Positions 48,541 to 60,270 are shown, counted from the first letter of the stretch. The stretch is DNA of 64,000 nt from Zanthoxylum bungeanum (GCA_019454045.1 SKCR01036788.1:124001-188000); one strand, 5' to 3'. The notes: a model not told the origin generated them from the sequence alone. Made by a program: numbers and translations.

Positions 48541-49703
48541 CCCATACCTCTCAGGTTGTTTCTTGACTCTCTACGACCTACGCGGTTCTTGTGTAATCGA
48601 AGATTGTGGTATAGTCTCAACCCTGATGGACTGCTCATGTTCCGTTAAGGATTCTGTGCCAGAAACAGTATCACTCTGATTTTCATCGAGTTCTACTTTC
48701 TTCCCACTAATCATTGTATTTAGGAATTCCTTCTCAAGGAAAACCGCATGTAGAGCAACAAATAATTTGTTCTCTTGTGGGTGATAGAAGTAATATCCTT
48801 TGGTTTCCCTAGAATATCCTACAAATAGGCATTTATCCGATTTGGGTTCAAGTTTGGTACCTTCCAAACGTTTGACGTATGCCCAGCAACCCCAAATTTT
48901 CAGGAATGAGAAACCTGGTTTCTTTCCTGTCCATATCTCATACGGAGTCTGTTGAACAGATTTTGACGGAATCTTATTCAATATAAATATTACAATGTTC
49001 AATACATATCCCCAGAATGAAATAGGTAGCTCTGTGCGACTCATCATAGACCTTACCATGTCCAACAAAGTTTGGTTTCTTTGTTCGGATACACCGTTTA
49101 TTGCGGTGTTCCAGAGGAATCCACTGTGAAAGAATATCATACTCTTTTTCAAGTAATCAAGAAACTCATTGCTTAAGTATTCGCCACCACGGTCCGACCG
49201 TAATGTCTTAATACTTTTGCCAGTCTGTTTTTCTACTTTGTGTCGAAACTCTTTGAATTTCTCAAAAGTTTCCGACTAGTGTCTCATAAGATCACATAAT
49301 AATAACATGATGCATCATCCGTAAAGGTTACGAAGTATTCGTATCCACCTCTAGCCTGGCTAGACATGGGCCCACATATGTCACTATGAACGAGAGCTAA
49401 CAGTTCGGTGGCACGTACACCCTTTCCGCTAAAAGGTGTTTTAGGCATTTTGCCTAATAAACAAGATTTGCAGACGTCATATGAATTTGGATCAAATCCG
49501 TTTAAGTACCCACTCTTCGAAAGTGTGGATATATGTGTCTTGTTCATATGTCCTAGACGACAATGCCGCATATAAGTTTCATCTTTGTTACTTACTTTAA
49601 GTCTTTTGTTTGTTACATTATATGTTTGAGATTGATTTATATTCAAAATATAAAGACCATTATTTGCATCAGCTGTGCAAATTTCTATATCATTTTTATA
49701 CAT
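48541..49703 (-). pseudogene. Element F integrase
   Basis: 49284-49703 is open and holds the pre-integrase domain (ETYMRHCRLGHMNKTHISTL, CKSCLLGKMPKTPFSGKG) and the first catalytic block [30 protein letters not shown]. After a frameshift, the DRGGEYLSNEF block (about 49165-49200) and the NGVSEQRNQTLLDMVRSMMS block follow, with QTPYEIWTGKKPGFSFLKIWGCWAYVK and LFVGYSRETKGYYFY in an open stretch 48571-49152. The usual ERR is EQR but the catalytic Glu remains. All three catalytic residues are present; only frameshifts inactivate it. Confidence 0.87.
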
Positions 49704-49979
49704 AAAACACCAGGTGTTTCTAAATACAAAAGTATACCCGCATTAGGTTAACATAGATACAGAAATTATATTCTTAGTCAAACTAGGTACAAAATAACAG
49801 TTTATAAGTTCAAGTACATGCCCCGAGGGCAGTTCCAAAACATAAGTGCCCGCGGCCAAAATGGAAACTCGAGTTCCATTTCCAACACGGAGGTCAATCT
49901 CTCCTGAGGCCAGTCTCCTACTAATCCGCAGATCCTGCACATCAGTACATATGTGAGTACCACAACCAAAATCAAAAAT
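49704..49979 (-). pseudogene. Element F protease
   Basis: Follows gag after a TAG at 49980-49982 that replaces the Trp codon of the C sequence (NWIF). The active site reads FDFGCGTHIC instead of FDSGCGTHIC, so the catalytic Ser position is Phe. Downstream LRISRRLASGEIDLRVGNGTRV and YVLELPSGHVLELINCYFVPSL are open. The TAG sits exactly at the gag-protease boundary, but C has Trp there, so a nonsense mutation is more likely than programmed readthrough. Confidence 0.78.
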
Positions 49980-50879
49980 CTAATTTTTAAAACGAGAAGT
50001 AGACATGTTTATTTCTATAACAAATATACCTGAAGCCGGTGCCTTGCCCTCTTTAATCTCCTTCATATGTGTCTTGTATTCACGGAAGTCACGCTTCCAG
50101 TGACCCCGCTTCCCGCACTGCAGACACACATCTTGGGATTTATCTTTGGGTTTCCCAGAATCCTTTGATGATTTGGCCTTGCCCTTGTTCTTATGCTTCT
50201 TCTTCTTCACACCTCCAGTCGCCATGGGCCAAGCCCTCAGAGTCTGAGATGTCAAAGCGAAGTGCGCCTCGCACTTCCTGCCCTTTTGAAGCTCATTTTC
50301 AGCCTCTTTCAGAATGGACATCAACTCTCCAAGAGTATCATCTTGGTTCAGCATATTATAGTTCATGATGAACCCACTCCAAGTGTCGGGAAGAGACTGC
50401 AAGATCAAATCTATGGAAGTCTCAACATCGAAGAAAATGCCCATCTGAGACAGCTGCTCGATGTCAGCAATCATCTGTGACACGTGGTGCTCAACAGATG
50501 TACCCTCTGACATACATGCACGGATATGCTTCTTCTGCAACTCATATCTTTGCGATCTAAGATTAGATCGATGAAGATCGTGCAACTTCACCAACATGTT
50601 ATAGGGATCCAATCCCTTGTTCTGTCGATGGAATTGCTGAGTCATGGCAGCAAGCATAATGGACTGAGCGGTGCAGTTGTCATCGCTGTGACTCTTCCAA
50701 AGCTTACACTCAACTATTTCCTCAGGTCTGGGCTTAGGCCCAAGAGGTTTATCTATCATATAGAGTAACTTCTCGGATCCCAGATAAATTCTGAGATTCA
50801 TCTCCCAGTCAGAAAAGTTCATGTCATTGAAGACATTATCGCCAATGATAATGTCTCTGACACTGTTCTTTCCAGTCAT
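49980..50879 (-). pseudogene. Element F gag, full open frame of 299 codons
   Basis: Structural gag of the B/C/D/F family, unbroken from MTGKNSVRDIIIGDN. The order is a capsid-like region with FSDWEMNLRIYLGSEKL (residues about 20-36), KPLGPKPRPEEIVECKLWK, an alpha-helical stretch MLVKLHDLHRSNLRSQRYEL, and SVEHHVSQMIADIEQLSQMG. TSIDLILQSLPDTWSGFIMNYN follows, then a Lys-rich linker and the knuckle CLQCGKRGHWKRDF. The last knuckle cysteine is Phe, which should abolish zinc binding. The frame ends at the TAG before the protease. It could still be translated if transcribed; the rest of the element could not. Confidence 0.85.
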
Positions 50880-53084
50880 TTTAATTACGATAATCTAATT
50901 ATCCAATTAAAAATGTTTGGGTACAGTCTAACTGTTACAAGAAAAATAAAATTATATTAATCCAACTAATAAGAATAATTGACGAAATACTTTGAAAGCA
51001 CGTAAAGCTAAGTATTTGAACAAAATTGCAAATTCAATACTAGCCTCCCATTATTTTTTCGGCGAGCTTATAACCCTCTGTTGAGTACTCGGGAAACCTA
51101 GTTTCCTAGTGGGCTAGGATCCCGTTAAATAACACACAACCTTGACATTGGCCAACAAGCTGTATGATATTTAACTAGGTAGATCTCTAAGATCAATTGG
51201 ATCTCATCCAATTCCTAGATCCGGTAGGTGCACCTCCAAGTCCGAAACATATATGTAGTATATATGTCAATATATCCAATATATTTCCTAACCTTTTCCT
51301 CTGAATCAACTAAGCCTTGGCTTTGGCACAACAAGCTTAATGATTCCAGTTAAGCAAGACTCATTGACTTTGGAAAGCTTCGTAATCGATGTCGATGGAC
51401 AAGAAGTGATCTTGACTTTGGCCAACAAATCACAACTTGGACAAGACACACGATGTGGAACAAAGCCTTCATGATTCAAACACATCCATGATGGACAAAG
51501 GTCTTGACTTTGGCCAACAAACCAGTGTCAATCTTGGATCTTGAGTAAAAATCACTCAATGGAAGGAAAACGCTTAATATTGTTTTAGGGTTTTTCGCGT
51601 AATTGGAAACCAATTAATTATCTTTATTAAGGTCTCATCATACACCCTTAATCATGCATTCTAAAAACATAATAAGGCACGGAAATAAAATAATAATGAT
51701 ATGCATATGTATATGGATATCGCACAAATTATTCCTAGAACAAATCACTCAATTTCCTCTCCCCGGCTAGCACTATTCTAACTTCTACCCAATTACATAA
51801 TACAATAATAGATACCTCATTAACATTGAGGGGAATTGGTGAGAAGAGAATACAAAGAATCAAGAGAGATAAGGCTGGACACGCAGGTCCAATTAAATAA
51901 ATTCTAAATTTACAACAATTTCCAAAATTACCCTTTCCCTTCTAATATCCATCCGATATACATTATTCATTCAACACATCCATGTATTCATTCATAGCAT
52001 GTTATTCAATCAATCTAATCCAATTAATTAATCTTTGAATTAAATGATCATCCAATGTTCAAATAACGATTTGATTTGTGTGAGCCCAACTCGTTTGAGA
52101 ATAAGTACTCGAAGTACGAATTCTTTAATTATATCGAACTACTCTTTAAATCTAATTTAATTCGTATTCAATACTAATTGACTTATTTAATTCCAAATTA
52201 AATATCTACACTTTTTGATGCGCTTTATCGACTTAGATTTCAAACCTAATCAAAACGGGTCTCAAAGCCCAGTTAACATCCAATGTCATTTAATTAAAGT
52301 CCAATGGGTTTTCAATTGATTTCATAAGGCATGGACTTTGGTTAATATGGGTCAAACCCAAATACCAAAGCCCAAGTAAGGAATCACTCTTATTTGCTAA
52401 GAAACCAATTTAGGCCCATTAGGCCCAATTAAACTTTTAAAGCCCACTTGTTATATTTGGACTTAATGGAATGGTTTTAGGCCCAATTTGGATCCAATCC
52501 ATTTGGCCCAAACCTACTTGGCCCAACCAAGTCCATTAGGCCCAAATACAACAATTACAAGCCCAATTCAAAATCAAGCCCAATTTATTAAATTCCAATT
52601 TTCCAAAATTCATAATTTAATAAATCAAAGTGTTTAGCCATGATTAATCTTTTAAATTAACATTTCCAAATTACTAATCTAATCCATTAATCATGCTTTT
52701 CATCATCAACACATGTCCAACATAATTGATTCAAAAAAATCATCTCATTACATGCTACTAAGCTCATGGCATTGGTGGGTATTTTTAATTCGATTTCCTT
52801 TTCAATCCGATTGAATTACAAATCAACATTATCCCAAGTCTTTCATCTCATCCAATGATCAAAAGAACAAAATACCATGACTTTAGGGTTTCATCATGCA
52901 TTAGGCCAAGCCTTAAGTTTGAGGAAAAATTAATCCAATTTATTTTTCATGAAATTGATCATGCATAACACTATGTTATCATCATTCAAGCATACTCAAT
53001 CAATCAATTTTATCAAATCATGCTCAAATCATTTTTACCCAAATTTTTAGCATATGAACCCTAATATTTTTCATGCTCAAACTA
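50880..53084 (-). other. Element F leader
   Basis: 2.2 kb non-coding leader. In minus order it has an AT-rich region, GGGCCTAATGGGCC-like words around 52400-52560, a block aligning with C and D leaders, the 18-bp words, the TGGGAGGCTAGTATTGAA block and a short AT stretch before gag. Confidence 0.75.
51141..51520 (-). repeat. Three TTGTTGGCCAAAGTCAAG words in F leader
   Basis: Minus-strand copies at 51141-51158 (one mismatch outside the palindrome), 51411-51428 and 51503-51520 (both exact), plus a relaxed copy at 51316-51334. Same layout as B and D. Confidence 0.88.
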
Positions 53085-53097
53085 GGCTCTGATACCA
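53085..53097 (-). other. Element F primer-binding site
   Basis: Minus TGGTATCAGAGCC one base from the LTR end CCAACA; canonical initiator tRNA-Met site. Confidence 0.9.
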
Positions 53098-53098
53098 T

Positions 53099-55039
53099 TG
53101 TTGGTTTCTAATATAGTCCCAAGATCATATTTGAACAATGAAAATGAATGAATACTCAAAGAAGTGAGGCGGAATCACACTTACATTGAACGGATTTTGA
53201 GATGTGTTGAAGAAGAAAATGAACTCCAAGAATTCTTTGAAGGTTTCAGCTAAGGTGGTCCTTTGTTGATGATGAACAAGCTTCAAGCCTTTGAAAGGAT
53301 TCTTAGCTCTTAGATTAGTTTCCCTATCACCTAGTGATGATTCCTTGAATGTGCTAGCAAGATTGAAAGAAAAACAATTTTTCTTTCCTTCAATGGAGCT
53401 CACGGTTTTGTGAGAGTTGGGAGGGAGAGAGAGAGAGAGTTTCCTTTTATTTGATTTTATTTTCCAAAAAAATAATGCCTAAAGTGTTTCCAAACTTTGG
53501 TATATGGCATTCAAAAAGTCAAAACCATTTTGGAGCCAAAATTGCATTAAAAGCTCTCAACAACCAACATCATGAATAGTGATATGTTGTCATTCCCCAA
53601 AAAGGTGACTTGACATCCATCACTTAAGTGACATATGATGTGACGAGCGATGTGACTTGTGGCCGCATTTGATTCATAATCGGAGTGGCCTTGCAAATAC
53701 ATCCCGGGATCGGTTTCGTTAATTTCGAATCAACGAATTTTTCATTGCAACGTAATTAAATCAAATTTACTATTCACATCGCTAGTGAATTAATTCTAAA
53801 TTAATTCATTTGCCTGAATTAAAATCTAATTTTAATTCTGTGTCGAAATCTAATTTCATTTAATATATCGAATATATTATTTTATCGATTAATTTCGAAT
53901 TAATCTTTCTCTCTCTTCAAATAGTATTTTATCCTATATAAAATCTCTTCGTAATTAATCCAAGATTAATTATGTTCAAATCATACGTCAACGGTGAATC
54001 TTCAGGAAGCGACCCAAGAGATCCTTGGATATGTTGGCAGTAAATCCGGTCGTCAGTCTATCCGAACACGTACGTACCTCGTACTACGTTTTTACCGATT
54101 TACGAGACATGGTTGGCTTCTAGCAAAGCACCGTGCCTACCCAATTCTCTGGAAATATTCTTAATGGAATATACGATCTTTGTCAGGTGTAGTATACGTA
54201 GTATCGTGTATAGCGATCCAGTATTGGATGTCACATGCAAGGCCTGTGGCTAGAATAGTGTCTGCCCCGTACGAAGCATATATCGGATATCAAGCAACAA
54301 GTCTCTTTAATCGAATAATCATGACTTAGTCATATTATCCCGATGGTTGTAACACAATAGAGAACCAGTTCTGTATCCCTGCGTGATCATCATCTCCATA
54401 TGACTGAAGTGATACTTCCATCTTGACATCACATCTAATACACTACGATTCTCAATAAACCCAGAAGAAGCGTACACAAAACCTGTTAAAGTCCTGGATG
54501 ACCAAAACCAAAGCGTATTGATTGTCGCAAGTACTAGCGATGCAAGTATCATGTTAAGACCAAATACACCTACCCTGATGCGGATTCCCATAGACACATA
54601 GTCATACTACCAATGGAATTCCGCGAGGTCTATCCAAAGTGAAGCTGTTTCCATACCATCGGTAAACACAACCTCCTACCGCACTTGCATAAGTATCCTA
54701 TACTTAAATATATGAGAACTATGTTGTTATGCTTCCATAACACGCACAAGTGCACTACTAGTCTATTCTGCATTATCGATGTCCAATCTCGATAATACTA
54801 CGACTAGGGATGTTTTAATGATTAAACCGTTATGGATTGATACTGTATCATATCTTATCTATCAGAAACTAATCATAAGGACTTTTACTATTTATATTTC
54901 CAAGTAAATAAATTACAAAATGATAAAAGGTAATTTCCATTTCTACATAGTTAATTTGTACAAAAACCACAATGTCTTTTACAAATAGTGACGCTATGGG
55001 TCATAACTATCCAACGCTATGGGTCATAACTATCCAACA
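53099..55039 (-). repeat. Element F 5' LTR
   Basis: 1,941 bp. In minus orientation it starts TGTTGGATAGTTATGACCC and ends GAAACCAACA. The candidate TATA box (minus AAATATAAATAG, about 54889) is kept here. The outer 23 bp are duplicated. Confidence 0.92.
54992..55037 (-). repeat. 23-bp terminal duplication in F 5' LTR
   Basis: Two perfect copies of a 23-bp unit (54992-55014, 55015-55037) beginning CGCTATGGGTCATAACTATC on the plus strand. The target duplication follows the outer copy. Confidence 0.9.
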
Positions 55040-55044
55040 AAATC

Positions 55045-56126
55045 GATCCATTTTTGTATTAAAGCAAGCATCACATTCTTGGAACCAACGTTTTGATCAG
55101 ATCATAAAATAATATGATTTCATTCAAAGCGATGATGATCCTTGTGTATATAAGAAGGTTAGTGGGAGCGTACTGACATTCATTGTCCTTTACGTTGATG
55201 ATGTATTGCTTATTGGCAATGAAATTCCCATGTTAACGTCGGTAAAAGTTTGGTTTTCATTAAAATTCTCCATGAATGATCTGGGAGAAACAACCTTTAT
55301 TCTAGGGATAAAGATCTACCGGGATAGATCTAGAAAGCTGCTTGTACTCTCCCAGAGTACGTACATTGATAAAGTGTTGAAGAGATTCAACATAGATCAG
55401 TCCAAGAGGGGACTATTGCCAGTGTCATATGGTGTCACTCTATCTAAGGACATGTGTCTTAAAACTCAAGATGAGAGAGACAACATGAGTTGGATTCCGT
55501 TCACCTTGGTAGTCGGATCAATCATGTATGCCATGATATGTACACGAGCTGATGTCTCGTATGTTTTGAGCATATGTAGTCGCTATTAGGCTGATCCAGG
55601 TGAAAGTCACTGGATGGCGGTTAAGAATATCCTTAAGTATCTTAGACGAACTAAGGATGCTTTCTTAATCTATGGAGATGAAGAACTTGCGGTAACTGGG
55701 TACACTAATGCATGTTTCCAAACCGATAAAGATGATTACAAGTCGCAATCCGGGTACGTATTTTGTTTGAACAACGGAGCAGTGAGCTGGAAATCTTCCA
55801 AGCAAGATACTGTTTCCAATTCAACAATAGAAGCGGAGTATATTGTTGCAGCTGAAGCAGCAAAAGAGGCAGTTTGGATCCGTAAATTCCTAATAACGGG
55901 GCTATAGAATAGGCTAAGGAACCGCGGTCTCATCAATGATCCAAGCATGTTCTTCGATGTTTCCATCTGATTCGTGAGATCATACATCGTGGCGATGTAA
56001 AGATCGAGAAGGTCGCATCAAATGACAACATTGCAGATCCGCTGATGAAAGTTATTCCTCAATAAAAGTTTGAGCGACATGTATATAGTTCAGGTATTAG
56101 ATGCTTGAGTGACTGGCTATAGGCCA
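55045..56126 (+). pseudogene. Element C RT second part and RNase H
   Basis: Resumes RT at RSIFVLKQASHSWNQRFDQII with a stop soon after. The catalytic box is intact, VLYVDDVLLIGNE, at 55191-55202. 55206-55589 is open (SLKFSMNDLGETTFILGIKIYRD, QSTYIDKVLKRF, VGSIMYAMICTRADVSYVLSICSRY). TAG follows at the point where RY-ADPG continues. 55614-55907 gives HWMAVKNILKYLRRTKDAF, VTGYTNACFQTDKDDYKSQSGYVF and STIEAEYIVAAEAAKEAVWIRKFL. The first RNase H aspartate block is GYTNAC, not GYTDSD. About 60 bp with the YCDNNGA box is missing before 55907, and the tail is degraded. Confidence 0.87.
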
Positions 56127-56136
56127 GGTGGGAGAT
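56127..56136 (+). other. Element C polypurine tract
   Basis: GGTGGGAGAT just before TGTTAGACAATT. Confidence 0.8.
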
Positions 56137-58074
56137 TGTTAGACAATTATGACCCATAGCGTCACTATTTGTAAAAGCCATTGTGGTTTTTGTACAAATT
56201 AACTATGTGACAATGGAAATTACATTTTATCATTTTGTAATTTGATTACTTTAATATATAAATGGTAAAAGTCCTTATGATTAGTTCCGGATTATAAGAT
56301 ATGAGACAGTATCAATCCATAACGGTTTAATCATTAAATATCCCTAGTCTTAGTATTATCGAGACTGGACATCGATAATGCAGAATAGACTAGTACTGCA
56401 TTTGTGCGTGTTACGGAAGCGTAACAGCGTAATTCTCATATATTTAAGTATTGGATACTTTTGCAAGTGTGATAGGAGGTTGTGTTTACCGATGGTACGA
56501 AAACAACTTTGCTCTAGATAGACCCCTCGGAATCCCATTGGTAGTATGACTATGTGTCTATGGGAATCCGCATCAGGGTAGGTGTATTTGGTCTTAACCT
56601 TAGACTTACATCGCCAGTACTTACGACAATCAATACGTTTTGGTTTTGATCATCCGGGACTTTAACAGGTTCTATGTACGCCTCTTCTGGGTTTATTGAG
56701 AATCGTAGTGTATTGGGTGTGCTGTCAAGACGGAAGTATCACTTCAGTCATATGGAGATGATGATCACACAAGGATACAGAACTGGTACTCTAATGTGTT
56801 ACAACCATCGGGATAATATGACAAGGTCATGATTACCCGATTAAAGAGACTAGTTGCTTGTGATCCGATATATGCTTCGTACGGGGCAGACACTATTCCA
56901 GCCTCAAACCTTGCATGTGACATCCGATACTGGATCGTAATACGTAATACTACGTATACTAGGCCTGACATAGATTATATATTCCTTTAATAATATTTCT
57001 GGAGAAATGGGTAGGCACGGTGCTTTGCTAGAAGCCAATCATGTCTTGTGAATCGGTAAAAACATAGAATAAGGTACTCATGTGTTCAGATAGTCCGACA
57101 ACCGGATTTACTACCAACATATCCAGGGATCTCATGGGTCGCTTCCCGAAGATTCACCGATGATGTATGATTCGAACATAATTAATTTAGGATTAATTAC
57201 GGCAAGAATTTATTTGGGATAAAATCCTATTAGAAGAGAGAGAACGATTAATTTGGAATTAATCGATAAATAATATATTCAATATATTAAACGAAATTAG
57301 ATTTCGACATGGAATTAAAATTGGATTTTAATTAGGGCTAACGAATTAATTTAGAATTAATTCGCGAGCGATGTGAATAGTAATTTTACTAGGCATAATT
57401 ATTTAATTAAATTTGATTTAGTTACGTCGCAATGCAAAATTCGTTAATTCGGAATTAACGAACTCGAGCCCGTAATGTGTTTACAGGCCCACTCGGATTT
57501 TGAATTAAAGTGGGGCCCACAAGTCACATCGCAAGTCACATCGCCTGTCACTTTAGTGATGGATGTCATGCCACCTTTTTGTGATTGACATCCAGTCACT
57601 ATTCATGATGGGAGTAGATGGAGGCATTGAATGCCAATTTTCCCTCCAATTTGTTTTATACTTTTTGGAAAAGCATTTGCCAAATGTGGTGAAAGACTTT
57701 TGTATTAAGTTTTTAGAAAACAAAAACAAAAGAAATAGAAAACTCTCTCTCTCTATCTCTTTTTTAGCTCCATTGCCGTGAGCTTCTCCATTAGATGGGA
57801 AATTTTTTTTTCTTTCTTATCTTGCTAGCACATTCAAGGAATCATATCAATGTGTTAGGGAAACTAATCCCTTGAGCTTGGAATCAACACTAAAGCTTGG
57901 AGCTTGGATTCAACAAATTCAAAGAGGAATCTTGGAGACTCTCTCAAAGGAAAAAGTTTTGTTATCAACGCATCCAAAATCCAATCTTTGTAAGTATTTT
58001 TCCGCCATTCTTACTTTCGTATTCACATTTATTTCATGCTTTATATGATCTTGGGAATGCCTTAGAGACTAACA
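56137..58074 (+). repeat. Element C 3' LTR
   Basis: 1,938 bp from TGTTAGACAATTATGACCC to GAGACTAACA, then the duplication CCATA. It is uninterrupted and so gives the reference order for the split 5' LTR. Confidence 0.92.
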
Positions 58075-58079
58075 CCATA

Positions 58080-58812
58080 TGCTTCTTGTATTGGAAGATA
58101 ATGTATGTTATGCTATGTACTAGACCTGACATCAGTTTCGGCATCAGTGTGACCAGACGATATCAATCTGATCCATGTAATGATCATTGGACAGTTGTGA
58201 AACATATCCTGATATATAAAGATATAAGTTTCTGATATATGGAGAAGATGAGCTACAAGTTAAGATTTATACAGACTCCGACTTCTATGGAGATCCAGAT
58301 GATAGAAAATCTACATCAAGTTACGTATTTACCCTTAAGGATGGCACTGTTAGTTGGCGATGTTCAAAGAAAGGCTCAATAGATGATTCCATCATTGAGG
58401 GCTAAAGAAGTTGTATGGATTAGAAATTTTATCACAAAACTTGGCGTTATGTGGAGAAGATAAGCTACAAGTTAACGGTTATATAGACTCCGACTTCCAG
58501 GGAGATCCAGATGATAAAAAATCTATATCAGGTTACGTATTACCCTTAATGATGGTGCGGTTAGTTGGAGATGTTCAAAGCAAGACTCAACAACTGAATC
58601 CACCATTGAGGTGGAATTTATAGCGATTTCAGAAGCTGCTAAAGAAGCTGTATGGATTAGAAATTTTATCACAGAACTTGACATTATATGGTCTTTAAGG
58701 TTCAAGGACTAGAAAATATAGCCGACCCACTTACAAAGGCCTTACCTCCTAAGTTATTCGATAAACATGTGAAGGATATTAGAATTCGGTACCATCTAGA
58801 TTGGCACTAAGC
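58080..58812 (+). pseudogene. Element A RT end and RNase H remnant
   Basis: Resumes A after element C. IMYVMLCTRPDISFGISVTRRYQSDP and HWTVVKHIL belong to the RT-RNase H connection. A duplicated RNase H segment follows, with DSDFYGDPDDRKSTSSYVFTL in copy 1 and DSDFQGDPDDKKSISGYV in copy 2, and then SSKQDSTTESTIEVEFIAISEAAKEAVW. The end reads LENIADPLTKALPPKLFDKHVKDI. The YCDNxGA region is deleted. Stops and frameshifts are frequent. Confidence 0.82.
58241..58690 (+). repeat. Tandem duplication in A RNase H
   Basis: Copy 1 starts GGAGAAGATGAGCTACAAGT at 58241, copy 2 GGAGAAGATAAGCTACAAGT at 58452, a 211-bp period. Copy 1 lacks about 27 bp around the STIE box. The copies differ at many positions, so this duplication is older than that in E. 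Confidence 0.85.
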
Positions 58813-58823
58813 AAGTGGGAGTT
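58813..58823 (+). other. Element A polypurine tract
   Basis: AAGTGGGAGTT directly before the LTR start TGTTGGAG. Confidence 0.8.
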
Positions 58824-58941
58824 TGTTGGAGTTGGTGCTTGGAGTGCCAATCTGAATTGTATATTTTATTATTTATTAATAAAATAACTACATTTTCATT
58901 TCAACCTTACTAATGTATTATCACTATGTGTATCAGATGGA

Positions 58942-58969
<28 letters not shown>
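58942..58969 (+). repeat. TG dinucleotide microsatellite
   Basis: Uninterrupted TG run of about 13 units followed by TATATAT, inside A's LTR. Confidence 0.92.
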
Positions 58970-58975
<6 letters not shown>

Positions 58976-60262
58976 CTAAGAATGATATCGACTTTAGAAT
59001 AGTTTTTAGTAAAACTGTAAACTAGGTGATCCGACATTGGGAAAAGTATTACTATTGTAAATTATTCTTCAAGTATATATATTCCAAGTCGTTGGTTTTT
59101 GAATACGGTCGAATTCCTATAACCTAGAAGATTAGTAAATGTCATATATTGGAATTGGAGTTCTAATGGTTTAACCCGATGTACCATGAGCTTTGGAAAC
59201 TTGTATAGACGTATGAGAATTGGTTAGTATGAATACTAGATGACTCACAGGTGATTCATAATAGTTGAAAGTACACACCACCGTCAATAAGAATCTCCTC
59301 GAGTCGAGTAGCATATGTAATCCTTTAACTATAGGATAGCATTGATTTTGTGTGAGATCCTCCACACTTTGAGGCCATGTATGTCAGAAACCTTTCATGG
59401 TCCGTCCTCTAGATGTTCATTGGGTGTGGACCGATGCACTCAGTAATCAAGTGCGAAGTAATATAGGATCTGTCGGCTTGTATGTTTACCATAAGGGTTT
59501 AGGTATCCATGTGAATAAAGTCACGATTCTTAAAGCTTTGGCCAAAGTCGATGACCTAGGGTGGGTAGCATCGGTTATGAAGAATCGTGGATATTTCGAC
59601 ATGAGATGTGCGCCTCAGAAACTTGATGGTGTATTCCATCTTTCCTGAGCAGAAATTGGATAGCCTACAGGGGAGCGATTGTTAAATATATGTGATGACC
59701 TCGACTTGTATAGTTCAGAAAGTTCGTTCGTGTTCTTCGTGAATTCGGAGGTGGCCGAATTACGTACATATTATCTAGGCTTATATAACAAATGTGTCTG
59801 AACTTAAAGAGTCTCAATATGAAGTGTACCTGTTGAGCACTTGGGTAGCAGATTTATTTTGATAAAAGATAATAGTCGATATTATAATTATCAACTAAGA
59901 TAATCAAGTGTTATTGGACAACATTGATTATTTATTTTGACCTAATTGAATTAGTTGGAGTAATTCAATAATTACACAAGAGCTTTATTATAAATCATAA
60001 TTATCTCAACCATTTGAGGATATTATAGTAATTGTAAGTATGTAATAATAGGTAATTTTGGCTTAATTTAATTGGATTAAGTCAAAGTGGCAAACATTGA
60101 ATTAATCCATTTCGAATCTTTGTCTTGATTTAATTGGATTAAATCAAAGTAGTAGACAATGGAGACTAGTCACACCTAATTAAACATATTTGGACAAATT
60201 AGATTAAGTCCACATAAAAGTTTATTATAAATTTTATTAATTAAAAATTGCCTAAGTTTTGC

Positions 60263-60270
60263 TATAAATA
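60263..60270 (+). promoter_or_regulatory. TATA box in A 3' LTR
   Basis: TATAAATA in GCTATAAATAGCAAG, 1.44 kb into the LTR. A good plant TATA match, oriented with A. Confidence 0.6.

Larger units (their letters stand above)
45035..55039 (-). mobile_element. Copia element F, full length
   Basis: A 10,005-bp insertion in C's RT, flanked by AAATC (45030-45034 and 55040-55044). Its LTRs are about 95-96% identical in the first 115 bp by hand. It has a canonical primer-binding site, a 2.2 kb leader and complete but mutated gag-pol in minus orientation. Gag is fully open. It is the best reference for the B/C/D/F/H superfamily in this window. Confidence 0.93.
14719..58074 (+). mobile_element. Copia element C, full length, host of G, E and F
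   Basis: Spans 43 kb because it holds other elements; its own sequence is about 9 kb. It is flanked by the duplication CCATA (14714-14718 and 58075-58079) inside A's RT. Own segments are 14719-15518, 21924-24321, 42467-45034 and 55045-58074. Its LTRs (about 1.92 and 1.94 kb) are roughly 97% identical in the first 175 bp by hand count. Its gag-pol is more readable than that of B or D and keeps protease DSG and RT YVDD. The outer 5' terminus is TA instead of TG. Confidence 0.92.

Noticed and set aside
49980..49982. Programmed stop readthrough between gag and protease in F
   Set aside because: C has Trp at that codon in the same family, and the F protease active site is also mutated, so a nonsense change is simpler.
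59397..59648. 83-codon frame in A's LTR as a host gene
   Set aside because: Inside the LTR, no domain recognised, no second copy to compare.
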